64,000 bases of DNA from Candidatus Bathyarchaeota archaeon (lineage in GTDB: Archaea; Thermoproteota; Bathyarchaeia; Bathyarchaeales; Bathyarchaeaceae), in contig SOJZ01000012.1 in the NCBI GenBank assembly GCA_004376295.1, positions 21,169 to 85,168 on the forward strand, written 5' to 3'. The notes under the pieces are model-generated. The model saw only the letters and a program-made list of their open reading frames with translations. It searched no databases and was not told the origin of the DNA. The translations under genes and the position numbers were made by a program. Below, in pieces: positions 25,728 through 34,363 of the stretch; within the stretch, counting starts at the first letter, position 1; every line of letters begins with the position of its first letter.

Positions 25728-26509
25728 TGCTGCAGACGTTGTTGTCTCTACTCGGCGTGTATAAGGCTTACGAGAAGTGGCTCTGGCAGCAGGTGAAGAC
25801 TGGTATGAAGCCTGAGCACATCGCTATTATATTAGATGGAAATCGTCGATGGGCTTCTGAGTCGTCGTTAAATCCTTTGTTTGGCCATCAGTACGGCGCC
25901 GAGAAGGTTAAAGAGCTATTAGACTGGTGCTTGGATTTGAATGTAAAATCGATTACTCTTTACGCGTTTTCAACCGAAAATTTTCAACGCTCTTTACAAG
26001 AAGTGGGTGAAATCCTGCAGCTCGCTGAGGAAAAATTGAGTGAAATTCTCACAAACAAACGTATTCATGAACAAAAGGTTCGAGTTAAGGTTATAGGTAG
26101 GATCGGTCTTTTGCCGAAGAGGCTTCAGGAGGTAATCAAACGGGTAGAGAAGGCCACGAAAGGTTATGATGAGCATTTTTTGAATATAGCTTTGGCTTAT
26201 GGTGGAAGAGCTGAGATCGTGGATGCAACGAGAAAGATCGCTCAGAAAGTGAAGAAAGGAGACATGGATGCTGACGAGATTGATGAAGAGGTTTTTGAGC
26301 AGTATTTGTATACGGCTCATATGCCTAAACAGGATCCGGATCTGATTATTCGAACTTCTGGGGAGGAACGACTGAGTGGTTTTTTGCTGTGGCAGTGTGC
26401 ATATAGTGAACTTTGTTTCTTAGATGTGTATTGGCCTAAGTTTCGGCGTATCGACCTTTTGCGGGCTGTCCGGACGTATCAGAGGCGGAAGAGGCGTTTT
26501 GGCCAGTAG
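25727..26509 (+). CDS. uppS: cis-Prenyltransferase (UppS/DHDDS family)
   Basis: This enzyme extends farnesyl/geranylgeranyl diphosphate with isopentenyl units in cis to give the polyprenyl carrier lipid used for protein glycosylation and cell-surface synthesis in archaea. The 260-residue protein shows HIAIILDGNRRWA (catalytic Asp and phosphate site), GHQYGAEKVKELLDWC, LYAFSTENFQR, and the C-terminal DPDLIIRTSGEERLSGFLLWQ. Its start overlaps the mtnP stop. Confidence 0.93.
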   Translation: MLQTLLSLLGVYKAYEKWLWQQVKTGMKPEHIAIILDGNRRWASESSLNPLFGHQYGAEKVKELLDWCLDLNVKSITLYAFSTENFQRSLQEVGEILQLAEEKLSEILTNKRIHEQKVRVKVIGRIGLLPKRLQEVIKRVEKATKGYDEHFLNIALAYGGRAEIVDATRKIAQKVKKGDMDADEIDEEVFEQYLYTAHMPKQDPDLIIRTSGEERLSGFLLWQCAYSELCFLDVYWPKFRRIDLLRAVRTYQRRKRRFGQ

Positions 26510-26554
26510 AATATGCGTGTGCGTGTAGCCTAGTCTATAGAGGGGTACGTAGGA

Positions 26555-26837
26555 GTGAAGATAGAACTTAAGCCGATAGGGTTATTCGCTTCATGTGAAA
26601 CCTCTTTGGTACCAAGGCTTACGCGGCATTTTTGCCACAAGACATCCTAATAGGTCTAACCCTATAGGTTTCACTGTTGTAGAACTTTTGGAGAGAAAAG
26701 GAAACATATTGAAGGTTAGAGGAGTCGACATGGTAGACGGCACACCAGTTGTGGACATAAAGCCGTATACGTCGCGTGACCGAAAAGAAAATATTAGAAC
26801 AGGCTGGCTAGAAAAAGAAGCCCGATCAAAAGCGTAA
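26555..26837 (+). pseudogene. Decayed TsaA/TrmO-like tRNA methyltransferase
   Basis: The family start (KIELKPIGLFAS from GTG 26555) and the family end (RGIFATRHPNRSNPIGFTVV... DGTPVVDIKPYTSRD) are both present. They are in different frames, and the ~60 residues usually between them are missing. TrmO methylates N6 of t6A in tRNA-Thr. An internal deletion with frame change has removed the SAM-binding middle, so this is a pseudogene unless the downstream 80-residue frame (GTG 26595) is used on its own. Confidence 0.65.
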
Positions 26838-26852
26838 TGAAAGGAAGGAAAC

Positions 26853-28136
26853 TTAACCCCTTTTCTTAGCGCTTACTATTGAAACCACATCCCTGTCCTT
26901 TAACACATGGTCTTCTCCAATTCTCTTCTTTTCATGAGCCTCAACTGCATAGATGAAACTTTCCCCTAATTCTGTGTGAATTAGGTAAGCTAGTTGTCGT
27001 GCGGTGGTGCCATAGGGTACAATATATGCGTCTGGAAGCACTCGGCCCTCATGATCACTGAGATGTTCAAGGTCTTCAATTGGATAAACGACAATCATAT
27101 TCAACAGTTTAAAGAACGCCATGTTAATGGCCTCTTGGACGCCGGTGGATCCAAATTTCTGCAGTACCCTTTGTTGAACTACTTTTAACGCTTTATTCTG
27201 AACTTCTGTTAGCTCCTTAGGCTTCATAACTTCAAAGTTGCAGTCTCCAGGCTTGTAGTCGACCAACTTTTTCTCTGCGGCTCTCCTCAACGCCAGCTCT
27301 GCTTCTGCACAGCATGGAACAACCATATAGTCCAGCTCTTTCAATCGTTCAGCATTTTCTTCCGCTGGTGGAAGATCGATTTTGTTTGCCGCAATCAGCA
27401 TGGGTTTAGAGATTCTCCTCAAAACGTCGAGAAACTTGATGAGATCGTCGTCGCTCCAGAGGATTGGTTTTTCTGCATTAAGCTCTGTTTTTCTCAGTGC
27501 CTCCATGACATGTGTTCTCTTTATGGCGAGTCCGCTGAACCGTTCTTCGAGGAGAGTGAACAGGTCTTCTGTACCGGACTCAACTGTTCTAGCGATTTTA
27601 GACCAGTCCCTCTTCAATATCTGCGCAAGCCACATCGTCATCTCCTTCTCCAAGAAACGTACATCTTCTGCGGGATCGTGAGAACCAAGCTTGCACAATT
27701 TTCCCTCCGAGTCCGTTGTTCCAGCGGCGTCCACAATGTGGATGAGGGCGTCTGCCTTTCTAATTTCGTCTAGAAACTGGTTTCCTAGTCCTCTTCCTTG
27801 CCATGCGCCTGGTACGAGACCAGCGCAGTCTATTAACTCGACTGGGATTAGTCGTATTCCGTCTATGCATGTGGAATTTTTCGGGTTGTCTTTTACGTTA
27901 AATTCTTTGCATACGCATGGGGTTCGTACGTAGCCTATTCCTCGATTCGGCTTTATGGTTGTGAATGGATAACTCGCAATCTCCACTGGAACCAGCGTTG
28001 CAGCGGAGAAGAACGTGGACTTGCCGGTGTTGGGTTTTCCAACGACGCCAACCATCAAGGCTTTTCCCACAGTCTGTATGGGCACATCGTATAAATGAAA
28101 CTTCTGGTGAATTATTGACGCTTCAAGAAAACCCAC
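26853..28136 (-). CDS. Obg/YchF-family GTPase with C-terminal TGS domain
   Basis: The G domain has Walker A VGKPNTGKSTFF, switch YPFTTIKPNRG, the G3 box LIDCAGLVPGAWQGRGLGNQFLD and the G4 box ANKIDLP. The C-terminal TGS domain starts near PDAYIVPYGTTARQLAYLIH. Obg/DRG-type GTPases act on ribosomes or translation factors. The CVCKEFNVKDNPKNSTC insert in the G domain has cysteines typical of the archaeal subgroup. The N-terminal 27 residues before VGVVGKPN are unusually long; start could be GTG 28136 or ATG 28055. Confidence 0.85.
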   Translation of the reverse strand: MGFLEASIIHQKFHLYDVPIQTVGKALMVGVVGKPNTGKSTFFSAATLVPVEIASYPFTTIKPNRGIGYVRTPCVCKEFNVKDNPKNSTCIDGIRLIPVELIDCAGLVPGAWQGRGLGNQFLDEIRKADALIHIVDAAGTTDSEGKLCKLGSHDPAEDVRFLEKEMTMWLAQILKRDWSKIARTVESGTEDLFTLLEERFSGLAIKRTHVMEALRKTELNAEKPILWSDDDLIKFLDVLRRISKPMLIAANKIDLPPAEENAERLKELDYMVVPCCAEAELALRRAAEKKLVDYKPGDCNFEVMKPKELTEVQNKALKVVQQRVLQKFGSTGVQEAINMAFFKLLNMIVVYPIEDLEHLSDHEGRVLPDAYIVPYGTTARQLAYLIHTELGESFIYAVEAHEKKRIGEDHVLKDRDVVSIVSAKKRG

Positions 28137-28389
28137 TTAACCTTCTCATAGTTGGTCTTCATCTCTCATTGATACATTCGCGAGACCATATTTCGTTTCA
28201 ACATAATCAAGTCTTGGTCAACAAGAATAGCTGACGCATGCATTTTGAGTAGACTGAAAAAGAATCTGCACTGAAGAACGACTATCCTTTCTTTGCTGTT
28301 TCGACTGAACGGAAGGAAGTAGTTAGACAGTAGAATTTCCAAGTTTCGACGTTATACGTGGATACGATAAGTCTCCATTCATACGAGCA
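28137..28389. other. Intergenic region with one GCATGCATT palindrome
   Basis: 253 bases between the GTPase and dehydrogenase genes. The motif at 28236-28243 is the only recognisable element; a minus-strand frame of 25 codons starting in it may be another cut gene tail, but it is too short to judge. Confidence 0.4.
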
Positions 28390-29430
28390 TCAATCGAACT
28401 CAATCTCTTTCCGTGGTTTTATTATCACTTTGATGGATTCATTCGCATCTGCAACAAGCTGGAAGCCCTTACTTATTTCCGCCAAACTCAATCGATGTGT
28501 TATCATATCATGTACATTCACTTTGCGAGAACGAATCAATTCTATCGCTCTTTCGAGATCATTAGGAGCAGCAGCATAGGTAGTCGTTAAAGTTGTCTGA
28601 CTACTCCAAAACTCATTGAAGGGTAGAAAAATATCGACTCCAGGCTCGGTAGGCGCAAAGAAAAGAATAGTGCCTCCAGCATCTATAGATTTCAAAGCCT
28701 GTTTGATAGCTGATACGGCTCCTGTACAGACAATAATACGATCAGCGAGTCTGCCTTCGTTAGCTTCTTTTACACGGGCGGATACATCATGCCTAGCATT
28801 GATCACAACGTCTGCTCCAGATTTCTTTGCCGCATTCATACGGTATTCGTTGATATCAGTTGCGATTACTCTTTCAACGCCTTTAGCACAGGCAAGCTTT
28901 ATGTGAAGTAATCCGGAGATACCGCTGCCTATGACGAGAACAGTATGATTTGATTTTATGTTTGCTCTTCTTTGTCCTCTTACAACACAGCCTAAAGGCT
29001 CGATAAAAGTTCCATCCTCGAAAGATATTTCATTAGGTAACGAAAATGTTCCACATTCAACATTTATCTTTGGCACACGAACAAATTCAGAGAACCCACC
29101 GGGATCAAGGTTCGTATTGTGTAAAATTTCGCATACAGTATGTTGACCATCTAAACAATATAGGCACTTATTACAGGGAACATGATGGGATACAAAAACT
29201 CTATCCCCAACTTTGAAATCTTTCACATTATCTCCAATTTCTCCAATTTCTCCAGTCATCTCATGTCCTAGGACTCTCGGCGCCTTCTTGATGCGATACC
29301 ACTCCATCACATCGCTGCCACAGATGCCACAGGCCATAGTTTTTACCAGCAATTCATTGGGACCAATTTTCGGTTTTGGCATCTCCTCTATTCTAATGTC
29401 CTTATTGTTGTAATACATCGCTACTCGCAT
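28390..29430 (-). CDS. Zinc-dependent medium-chain alcohol/polyol dehydrogenase
   Basis: The 346-residue MDR protein has the catalytic zinc site CGICGSD and GHEMTGEIGEIG, the structural-zinc cysteines CNKCLYC...TVC, and the Rossmann motif VIGSGISGLLHI. It resembles threonine, sorbitol or sugar-acid dehydrogenases. It lies 11 bases after an aldolase-type gene on the same strand, so the pair probably works in one catabolic route, oxidising a polyol or hydroxy acid that the aldolase then cleaves or that it produces. The substrate is not identified. Confidence 0.85.
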   Translation of the reverse strand: MRVAMYYNNKDIRIEEMPKPKIGPNELLVKTMACGICGSDVMEWYRIKKAPRVLGHEMTGEIGEIGDNVKDFKVGDRVFVSHHVPCNKCLYCLDGQHTVCEILHNTNLDPGGFSEFVRVPKINVECGTFSLPNEISFEDGTFIEPLGCVVRGQRRANIKSNHTVLVIGSGISGLLHIKLACAKGVERVIATDINEYRMNAAKKSGADVVINARHDVSARVKEANEGRLADRIIVCTGAVSAIKQALKSIDAGGTILFFAPTEPGVDIFLPFNEFWSSQTTLTTTYAAAPNDLERAIELIRSRKVNVHDMITHRLSLAEISKGFQLVADANESIKVIIKPRKEIEFD

Positions 29431-29441
29431 GATACCAGCAA

Positions 29442-30239
29442 CTACCCTGTTTCTTCTTTCTTGAGACTCTCAAACAATTCATTTGCTTCTTTTGCAGTGG
29501 CATTTTCATGAACTACTGCTCTTATAGACTTGATCATTGCAATTGGGTAATCATTTTTCCAAACGTTTCTTCCTAAGTTTACACCTATAGCGCCTTTCTG
29601 AATACCATCATAAACAAATTCGAATACCTCAAGTTCCGTGCCTACTTTAGGTCCACCCGCCATAACGACTGGAACAGGGCAACCCTCTACAACCTTTTCA
29701 AAGTTTTCACACCAGTAAGTTTTTACTACTCTGGCACCCAGTTCAGCAGCAATTCTACAGGATAAAGCAAGATAACGGGCTTCTCTTTTTCCCAACTCCT
29801 TACCTACGGCAGTAACCGCCATTACAGGAATTCCATATTCTTCAGCCTCATCAACGAGTCTTGCAAGATTTAATAATGTCTGATGTTCATATTTGCTGCC
29901 AACAAAGATAGAAAGACCTACGGCTGACGCATTAAGACGTATAGCTTCTTTTAGAGATGTGGTTATTCCTTCATTGGCCAGATCTTCTCCAACAATACTT
30001 GTACCACCAGATACTCTTAGAATGATGGGTGTTTTACTATTCGGATCTATACATGAACGCAATACGCCTCTCGTGACAAAAATCGCATCGCAATAAGGGA
30101 GAAGTGGTTTGACAGTTTCGCCTGGCTTTTCTAATTTTGTAGTAGGTCCTTGAAAATATCCGTGATCTATAGGCAAAAACAAGCAATGACCATCAGGTTG
30201 TATTAGCCGTGCCAAACGGTTCTTAATTCCCCAACTCAT
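29442..30239 (-). CDS. Class I aldolase of the FbaB/LsrF (DeoC-like) family
   Basis: The 265-residue barrel protein has the LPIDHGYFQGPT start, a VSGGTSI segment and VMAVTAVG. The probable Schiff-base lysine is in VVKTYWCENF, and a phosphate-binding end VMAGGPK and GAIGVNLGRNVWK follow. It is the archaeal fructose-bisphosphate aldolase / LsrF thiolase family. Pairing with a zinc dehydrogenase suggests a dedicated sugar or aromatic-precursor route rather than glycolysis. A textbook SD (AAAGGAGGTG) precedes ATG 30239. Confidence 0.85.
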   Translation of the reverse strand: MSWGIKNRLARLIQPDGHCLFLPIDHGYFQGPTTKLEKPGETVKPLLPYCDAIFVTRGVLRSCIDPNSKTPIILRVSGGTSIVGEDLANEGITTSLKEAIRLNASAVGLSIFVGSKYEHQTLLNLARLVDEAEEYGIPVMAVTAVGKELGKREARYLALSCRIAAELGARVVKTYWCENFEKVVEGCPVPVVMAGGPKVGTELEVFEFVYDGIQKGAIGVNLGRNVWKNDYPIAMIKSIRAVVHENATAKEANELFESLKKEETG

Positions 30240-30418
30240 GATGACACCTCCTTTGGTTAATTGAATAGTTCTTTAACATCAAAAGGTTTTCTAATCCCTC
30301 TTCCGCTAAAGGAACCACTTGTATATTATGCGTGCGCATCTGAAGTTCGGCATCTCTGCAACCAAACTTTAAATATCGCTACAAAGTGTCAAATTAAACG
30401 GTGCCGCTGAAAAATCAA

Positions 30419-30549
30419 GCCGCCGTACACGCAACACAAACGTGGGCGAAAGCTCAGTTAGGTAGAGCAACTGACTTTGATAGAGTCTCTGTCAGAGGTT
30501 GAAGCTGTTAACCAGTTGGTCGACGGTCCGAATCCGTCCGGCGGCGCCA
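30419..30549 (+). tRNA. tRNA-Asn (GUU) with two non-canonical introns
   Basis: Acceptor GCCGCCG (30419-30425) pairs fully with CGGCGGC (30539-30545), followed by discriminator G and encoded CCA. D arm GCTC/GAGC starts only at 30452, so 24 nt (30428-30451) interrupt positions 9/10. Removing a second segment (30474-30503, 30 nt) at 30/31 restores anticodon stem ACTGG/CCAGT with loop CTGTTAA, anticodon GTT. T arm GACGG-TCCGAAT-CCGTC. Both introns lie outside the usual 37/38 site. Splice points are inferred from pairing. Confidence 0.88.
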
Positions 30550-30558
30550 AAATTATAT

Positions 30559-30762
30559 CTATTCAGCCCTTGCCAACACTAAAACAATGCCAACCACTAT
30601 TAATACAAAGCCAGCGACTAAAAAGATGCCAGAGAAAGGCTTAACATATCCCGAAGGGGGACTAGTATACGTAAAATAGATGATTATCGCCCCTATGAGG
30701 ATGGCTATTAACCCAGAGAGTTTCTCGGCTATAGTTAATCCGGAACCAACCTCTTCGCTCAT
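30559..30762 (-). CDS. Small two-span membrane protein
   Basis: A 67-residue protein with a short acidic start and two hydrophobic spans (SGLIAILIGAIIIYFTYT and GIFLVAGFVLIVVGIVLVLA). AGAGGGTAGG sits just before ATG 30762. No family recognised. Before the element integrated, it would have lain directly downstream of top6A on the same strand. Confidence 0.6.
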   Translation of the reverse strand: MSEEVGSGLTIAEKLSGLIAILIGAIIIYFTYTSPPSGYVKPFSGIFLVAGFVLIVVGIVLVLARAE

Positions 30763-30863
30763 GTCCTACCCTCTATTCTAGGCTTACTTTAGGTTGTGAA
30801 AGCGTTATTTTAACCTTATTAAAATACCGATAAGTAGGGCGCTTTACGGAGATTAAATCAGCT

Positions 30864-30908
30864 AGTCTCTTCCAGCTTCGCAGGCAGATATTTATCAACA
30901 ATGTATGT
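30864..30908. repeat. attL: left direct repeat with displaced top6A 3' end
   Basis: It matches 39795-39839 except at 30872 and 30893 (c/t differences). Read on the minus strand it encodes the former Top6A C terminus and stop (TGA around 30859-30861). Read on the plus strand it is in frame with the integrase, whose first codon in this copy (ATG 30905) lies within the repeat. Confidence 0.9.
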
Positions 30909-31729
30909 ATAATAGATTACCTAAAGACTTTTCATTGTTTGCTATGATTGACCTGCAACTATCAAGAGGTACTGTAAGAACGTATAGAAGCTGTCTAAAG
31001 ATCTTCTTCAAGACGGTCAGGAAGCCAATTACAGAGAACGCTATCAGGAATTTTCTTTGGAACTATAGCCAAAAATACCCTAACAAATCGACTTACTCCA
31101 ATATGCTGAAAGCCTTGAAATGTTACTTCAAACGCTATCTTAGGTTGGATATAACTAACTCCTTCAAATTTCCCAAACAGACTTACACTCCTAAAAGAGT
31201 GCCTGCCAAAGAACAGCTACAAGAATTCTATGCAGCATTACCCACATTAAAGGAACGTACCCTGTTTCTTCTTTATGCTACTAGTGGTTTACGAAAGAGT
31301 GAAATTATGTCAATGAAGTTGAAAGACTTGGATTTGGACAGTCGAATGATTATTCCAAATGTTCATGGGGGCAATACGAAAAAGTCATGGATTGGTTTCT
31401 TTAACGAAGAGGCTCAAGAGGCTCTAGAGAAATATTTAGCGAAGTGTAAACAGAATGCACAATACTACCGTAAAGTTAGAGTTTTTAACCCCTCAAAGAA
31501 TCCCACTCGATGGAAAGAAGCTAGAGAAAGAACAGGATTAAACGTTACTCCCAGAGTGCTTCGAGACTGGTTCTGTTGCCAAATGGGGGAACTAAGTGTT
31601 CCAGACAGATACATTGATGCTTTCTGTGGTAGAGTACCCAGATCAATACTTGCTAGACACTATACCGACTATAGTCCAGAAAGACTAAAACGAATCTATG
31701 ATAAAGCAAACCTCAAAGTACTCTCCTAA
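30905..31729 (+). CDS. C-terminal part of a split tyrosine recombinase (SSV-type Int-C)
   Basis: The 274 residues hold a core-binding domain (LQLSRGTVRTYRSCLKIFFK) and the catalytic domain: arginine I in TSGLRKSEIM, the box RVLRDWFCCQMGE in which H-x-x-R is replaced by R-x-x-R-D, and the tyrosine in RHYTDYSPERL. This tail is typical of archaeal element integrases. The ATG at 30905 lies inside attL. In the circular form, the frame continues upstream from the zinc-ribbon part at 39488-39838. Whether this C-part alone is active is unknown; SSV-type integrases are normally inactivated by integration. Confidence 0.88.
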   Translation: MYNRLPKDFSLFAMIDLQLSRGTVRTYRSCLKIFFKTVRKPITENAIRNFLWNYSQKYPNKSTYSNMLKALKCYFKRYLRLDITNSFKFPKQTYTPKRVPAKEQLQEFYAALPTLKERTLFLLYATSGLRKSEIMSMKLKDLDLDSRMIIPNVHGGNTKKSWIGFFNEEAQEALEKYLAKCKQNAQYYRKVRVFNPSKNPTRWKEARERTGLNVTPRVLRDWFCCQMGELSVPDRYIDAFCGRVPRSILARHYTDYSPERLKRIYDKANLKVLS

Positions 31730-31731
31730 CT

Positions 31732-31796
31732 CCCCTTTTTTGTGTCAGAAAAAACCTTAGGATAGAGAGAGAAGAAGAACAACATAGTATCTAACC
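31732..31796 (+). terminator. 3' region with CCCCTTTTTTGT, duplicated at 39022-39085
   Basis: Immediately after the integrase stop come CCCCTTTTTTGT and, 49 bases from its start, AACATAGTATCTAACC. The same two blocks, 48 bases apart, follow the stop of the TOPRIM protein (39022 and 39070). The T6 run suggests a terminator. The rest of 31797-32143 shows no gene. Confidence 0.5.
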
Positions 31797-32143
31797 ATTT
31801 TCCAGTCTCTTTAGTTTCCTTAAAGGCCTCTTTTTCCTTGTAGAATACATTTGATAGTTTACTTATTCTCTCTAACAAGCAAAAAAGAACATTTAGAGTA
31901 GATGTTTTGACTATATTCTCCTAAATTGAGAAAAGGGGACTTGTACTTAAAATGGTAAAAGAAGAGATTTAACAGACCGTAGGAGGGAGCTAAGTATGTG
32001 AGGGGAAATAGCTCCCTCCTAGGATGTATATGCCTCTCCTTTCTCTCTTAGAGATTGGCAACTTAGACAAAGACGATTGATGCCTAATGAGGTTTGTGAA
32101 AGATTCTTCTAGAAGATTTTCAGAACTTCGCTAACATTGGTAT

Positions 32144-32908
32144 TCAATGTTTTTTGTTAATTGCGACTATTTCTTCTTCTATTGACTTCACGATATCCTC
32201 TTCAGACGCTGGACCATATAGTTTGATTTTACCGTTGATTAGAGGTTCTTTTGTTCCGTACTTCCTCATGTTTTCAAATGTACCCTCCATCTCAACAATC
32301 TTGACTTTGTCACCGAAGCTTTTGGCAACCTTCTTTATCCGATTGTACATGAAAGGACTTACTGGACAGAAGAAGCTTTTGAACAAAGTCACTTCCACTT
32401 TGTCTTTTGAAGGCTCATAATTCAAGCTGAGAACTTTTACGCTGATATCGTTTTGTACAAGTGGAAAATACATGACTCTGTATGGAGAATATTCCTTTAT
32501 TGTCCTGAACCCTTGTTTAGTAAAGAGTTCGTAGTGCATCCATTCTTTGAATTCAGTTGCTGGAACCATTATGCCTTTGACAGCTTGGTTCTTGAGATCT
32601 TCTTTTATGTAGTCAAACATCATTCTGCCGAAGCCTTTGTGCAGATAGTCTTGAAGCAAATAAGTGCAATAGATGCAGGCTACTCCTAGTTCAATGTCAT
32701 ATGGAAGGAGTGCCTTTCCTGACATTGCAAAGTAGATGTGGCCAACTACCTTCTCCCCATCAAGGAGGTGGTATCCTTCAACATGCTCATTCATGTTCGC
32801 TTCAAACCATTCCTTTGACTCGGGTAGACCTTCAGCATACGGAGATTGAGCAGGTATACAACAATAGGTTGCCCTCATATTGGTTGAGTTAACTTTCTTG
32901 ACCTGCAA
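32144..32908 (-). CDS. GNAT acetyltransferase with YoaP-like C-terminal domain
   Basis: Residues 1-150 are a GNAT domain (beta-4 GVACIYCTYLLQDY, acetyl-CoA loop HKGFGRMMFDYI). Residues 170-254 resemble the thioredoxin-like YoaP domain: VEVTLFKSFFCPVSPFMYNRIKK then KVKIVEMEGTFENMRKYG. YoaP-type proteins are widespread but without an established substrate. TTG 32908 is preceded by GGGGTGAG. It is element cargo, convergent with the integrase; it might modify a host target or a toxin. Confidence 0.75.
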   Translation of the reverse strand: MQVKKVNSTNMRATYCCIPAQSPYAEGLPESKEWFEANMNEHVEGYHLLDGEKVVGHIYFAMSGKALLPYDIELGVACIYCTYLLQDYLHKGFGRMMFDYIKEDLKNQAVKGIMVPATEFKEWMHYELFTKQGFRTIKEYSPYRVMYFPLVQNDISVKVLSLNYEPSKDKVEVTLFKSFFCPVSPFMYNRIKKVAKSFGDKVKIVEMEGTFENMRKYGTKEPLINGKIKLYGPASEEDIVKSIEEEIVAINKKH

Positions 32909-33162
32909 AGCTCACCCCTATAAGCTAATTATCTTTTAGTGAACTTATGGTTTGCTAAGAGAACACGTATACATGGTGTTTTCCCTTTGTCAGGATGCTT
33001 TGAAAAAGGGTTGATATTCTAAAATTTTGTAATACGGTGTTACAAAAGTGTTGATGCACTATGTTAGGAGAAATAATCAAAGAAGGCAAAATAGACCCAA
33101 AGGAACTTACCTTATCGAAGTATGAAAGCGTTGACATTTGATTTTAACAAACTGTAGTTTCT

Positions 33163-34176
33163 TCATTGTTCAAGTGGAGTAAATACCTGATTGAAGTAGT
33201 TTCTAATGCTCCTTACTATTTCTGGGTCTTCAGTGTAAATGGCAAATTCTCTATGAGTACCTGTGAGGCTAATAGCATTGAAGTCCATTGAACCTACTAG
33301 TGCTTTGTTATCAACAACTAGAACTCTGAAGTGACACTCTGGATTCATTGAAATATTCTCTCCACCCAATAATGACATCAGTTCTACATGAGCCCTGTCA
33401 ACATCTTGTCTTCCTGGTTTACCCTTGAGTTCAGTTGATTTATGAGTCATGATTCGAATGTTAATTCCTTTCTCCTTAAGCACTCTTAGTTTTGGGAGAA
33501 GGAGTGTTCCTACCCATCCACAAACCAGTACTTCAACTGTAGCTCCATCTAGCATTGGTTCTATCTTCTTTAATATCTTGTGAGAAGTTTGATCACTAAT
33601 TAAAAACTGGGTAATTGTTTGTGGAGGTTTTTTCTTCTCTTCTGAAATAAGTGTAGCAGACAATCCTGATTCAAAAATCATTTCTAGAAACCTTTTGGAT
33701 TCCAAGTAGGCTCTTTGTATATCAAGTTCTTCTGTTTTGAACCCTTTGATAAATCTTAGTTGACCGCAAAGCATGGGATGACACTCTGTCTTGCATAGGC
33801 ACCCCTTTTCCTCTCTATTTACTACAGAAACATACACTTCAGCTGGTAAATCTGAACGTATAGACTGGAGGTGGGTGTAAAAAGCCTTTGAACCTTTTCT
33901 TTTATATTCTGCTAATTTCTCCTCTACTAGTTTTTTATTTTTTTCTGTTTTCAAATCCATTCCATATGTTAATTCAAATAGGAATAAGTGCTCCATAGCT
34001 ATTGTGAAATGAAAACTTAGTCCATGTTCAGTTGAAAGAAACCATCTAGAATATCCAGCTATAACTTGCCATGAAGCATTAAGCTCCTTTATTATTTTGT
34101 CCTTTAGTTTAGTACTATTAACAGGTATGAAGTACTTTTGTCTAGCTATTATTTTCTCTAAATCTATTTTGGACAT
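33163..34176 (-). CDS. PLD-like protein with one degenerate HKD motif
   Basis: The C-terminal half has a phospholipase-D-like fold: VEVLVCGWVGTLLLPKLRVL, then CHFRVLVVDNKALVGSMDFN, in which the H-x-K-x4-D motif reads H-x-R-x4-D. The N-terminal half holds a cysteine-rich patch (GCLCKTECHPMLC) that may bind metal. Single-HKD proteins can be nucleases acting as dimers; the Lys-to-Arg change makes activity uncertain. I set the start at ATG 34176 (MSKIDLEKII); in-frame codons reach 34248 near a TGCATGCA site. It is divergent from the OLD-type ATPase and may share its promoter region. Confidence 0.7.
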   Translation of the reverse strand: MSKIDLEKIIARQKYFIPVNSTKLKDKIIKELNASWQVIAGYSRWFLSTEHGLSFHFTIAMEHLFLFELTYGMDLKTEKNKKLVEEKLAEYKRKGSKAFYTHLQSIRSDLPAEVYVSVVNREEKGCLCKTECHPMLCGQLRFIKGFKTEELDIQRAYLESKRFLEMIFESGLSATLISEEKKKPPQTITQFLISDQTSHKILKKIEPMLDGATVEVLVCGWVGTLLLPKLRVLKEKGINIRIMTHKSTELKGKPGRQDVDRAHVELMSLLGGENISMNPECHFRVLVVDNKALVGSMDFNAISLTGTHREFAIYTEDPEIVRSIRNYFNQVFTPLEQ

Positions 34177-34239
34177 TGTGTATCTGGAAAATGAAAGGTT
34201 TGTCTGTATTAATGTCTTTCCTACAGTATACATGAAGTG

Positions 34240-34247
34240 TGCATGCA
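34240..34247. repeat. TGCATGCA palindrome inside the element
   Basis: It lies between the divergent PLD-like and OLD-type genes; a clear copy of the motif within the integrated element. Confidence 0.5.
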
Positions 34248-34363
34248 TTGTTTCAACTTGTACTAAAGATTTAAGACAAATTATGTTGTATATTTGATTG
34301 TTTGCAGTAGAGAAACCAAGAAGGATTGCTTACAGTCACAGTATGGAATGAGGTTTGAGTAAA

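Noticed and set aside
30441..30549. Reading tRNA-Asn with an acceptor starting GTGGGCG
   Set aside because: That strand does not pair with CGGCGGC; GCCGCCG at 30419 pairs in all seven positions, which requires the 9/10 intron.
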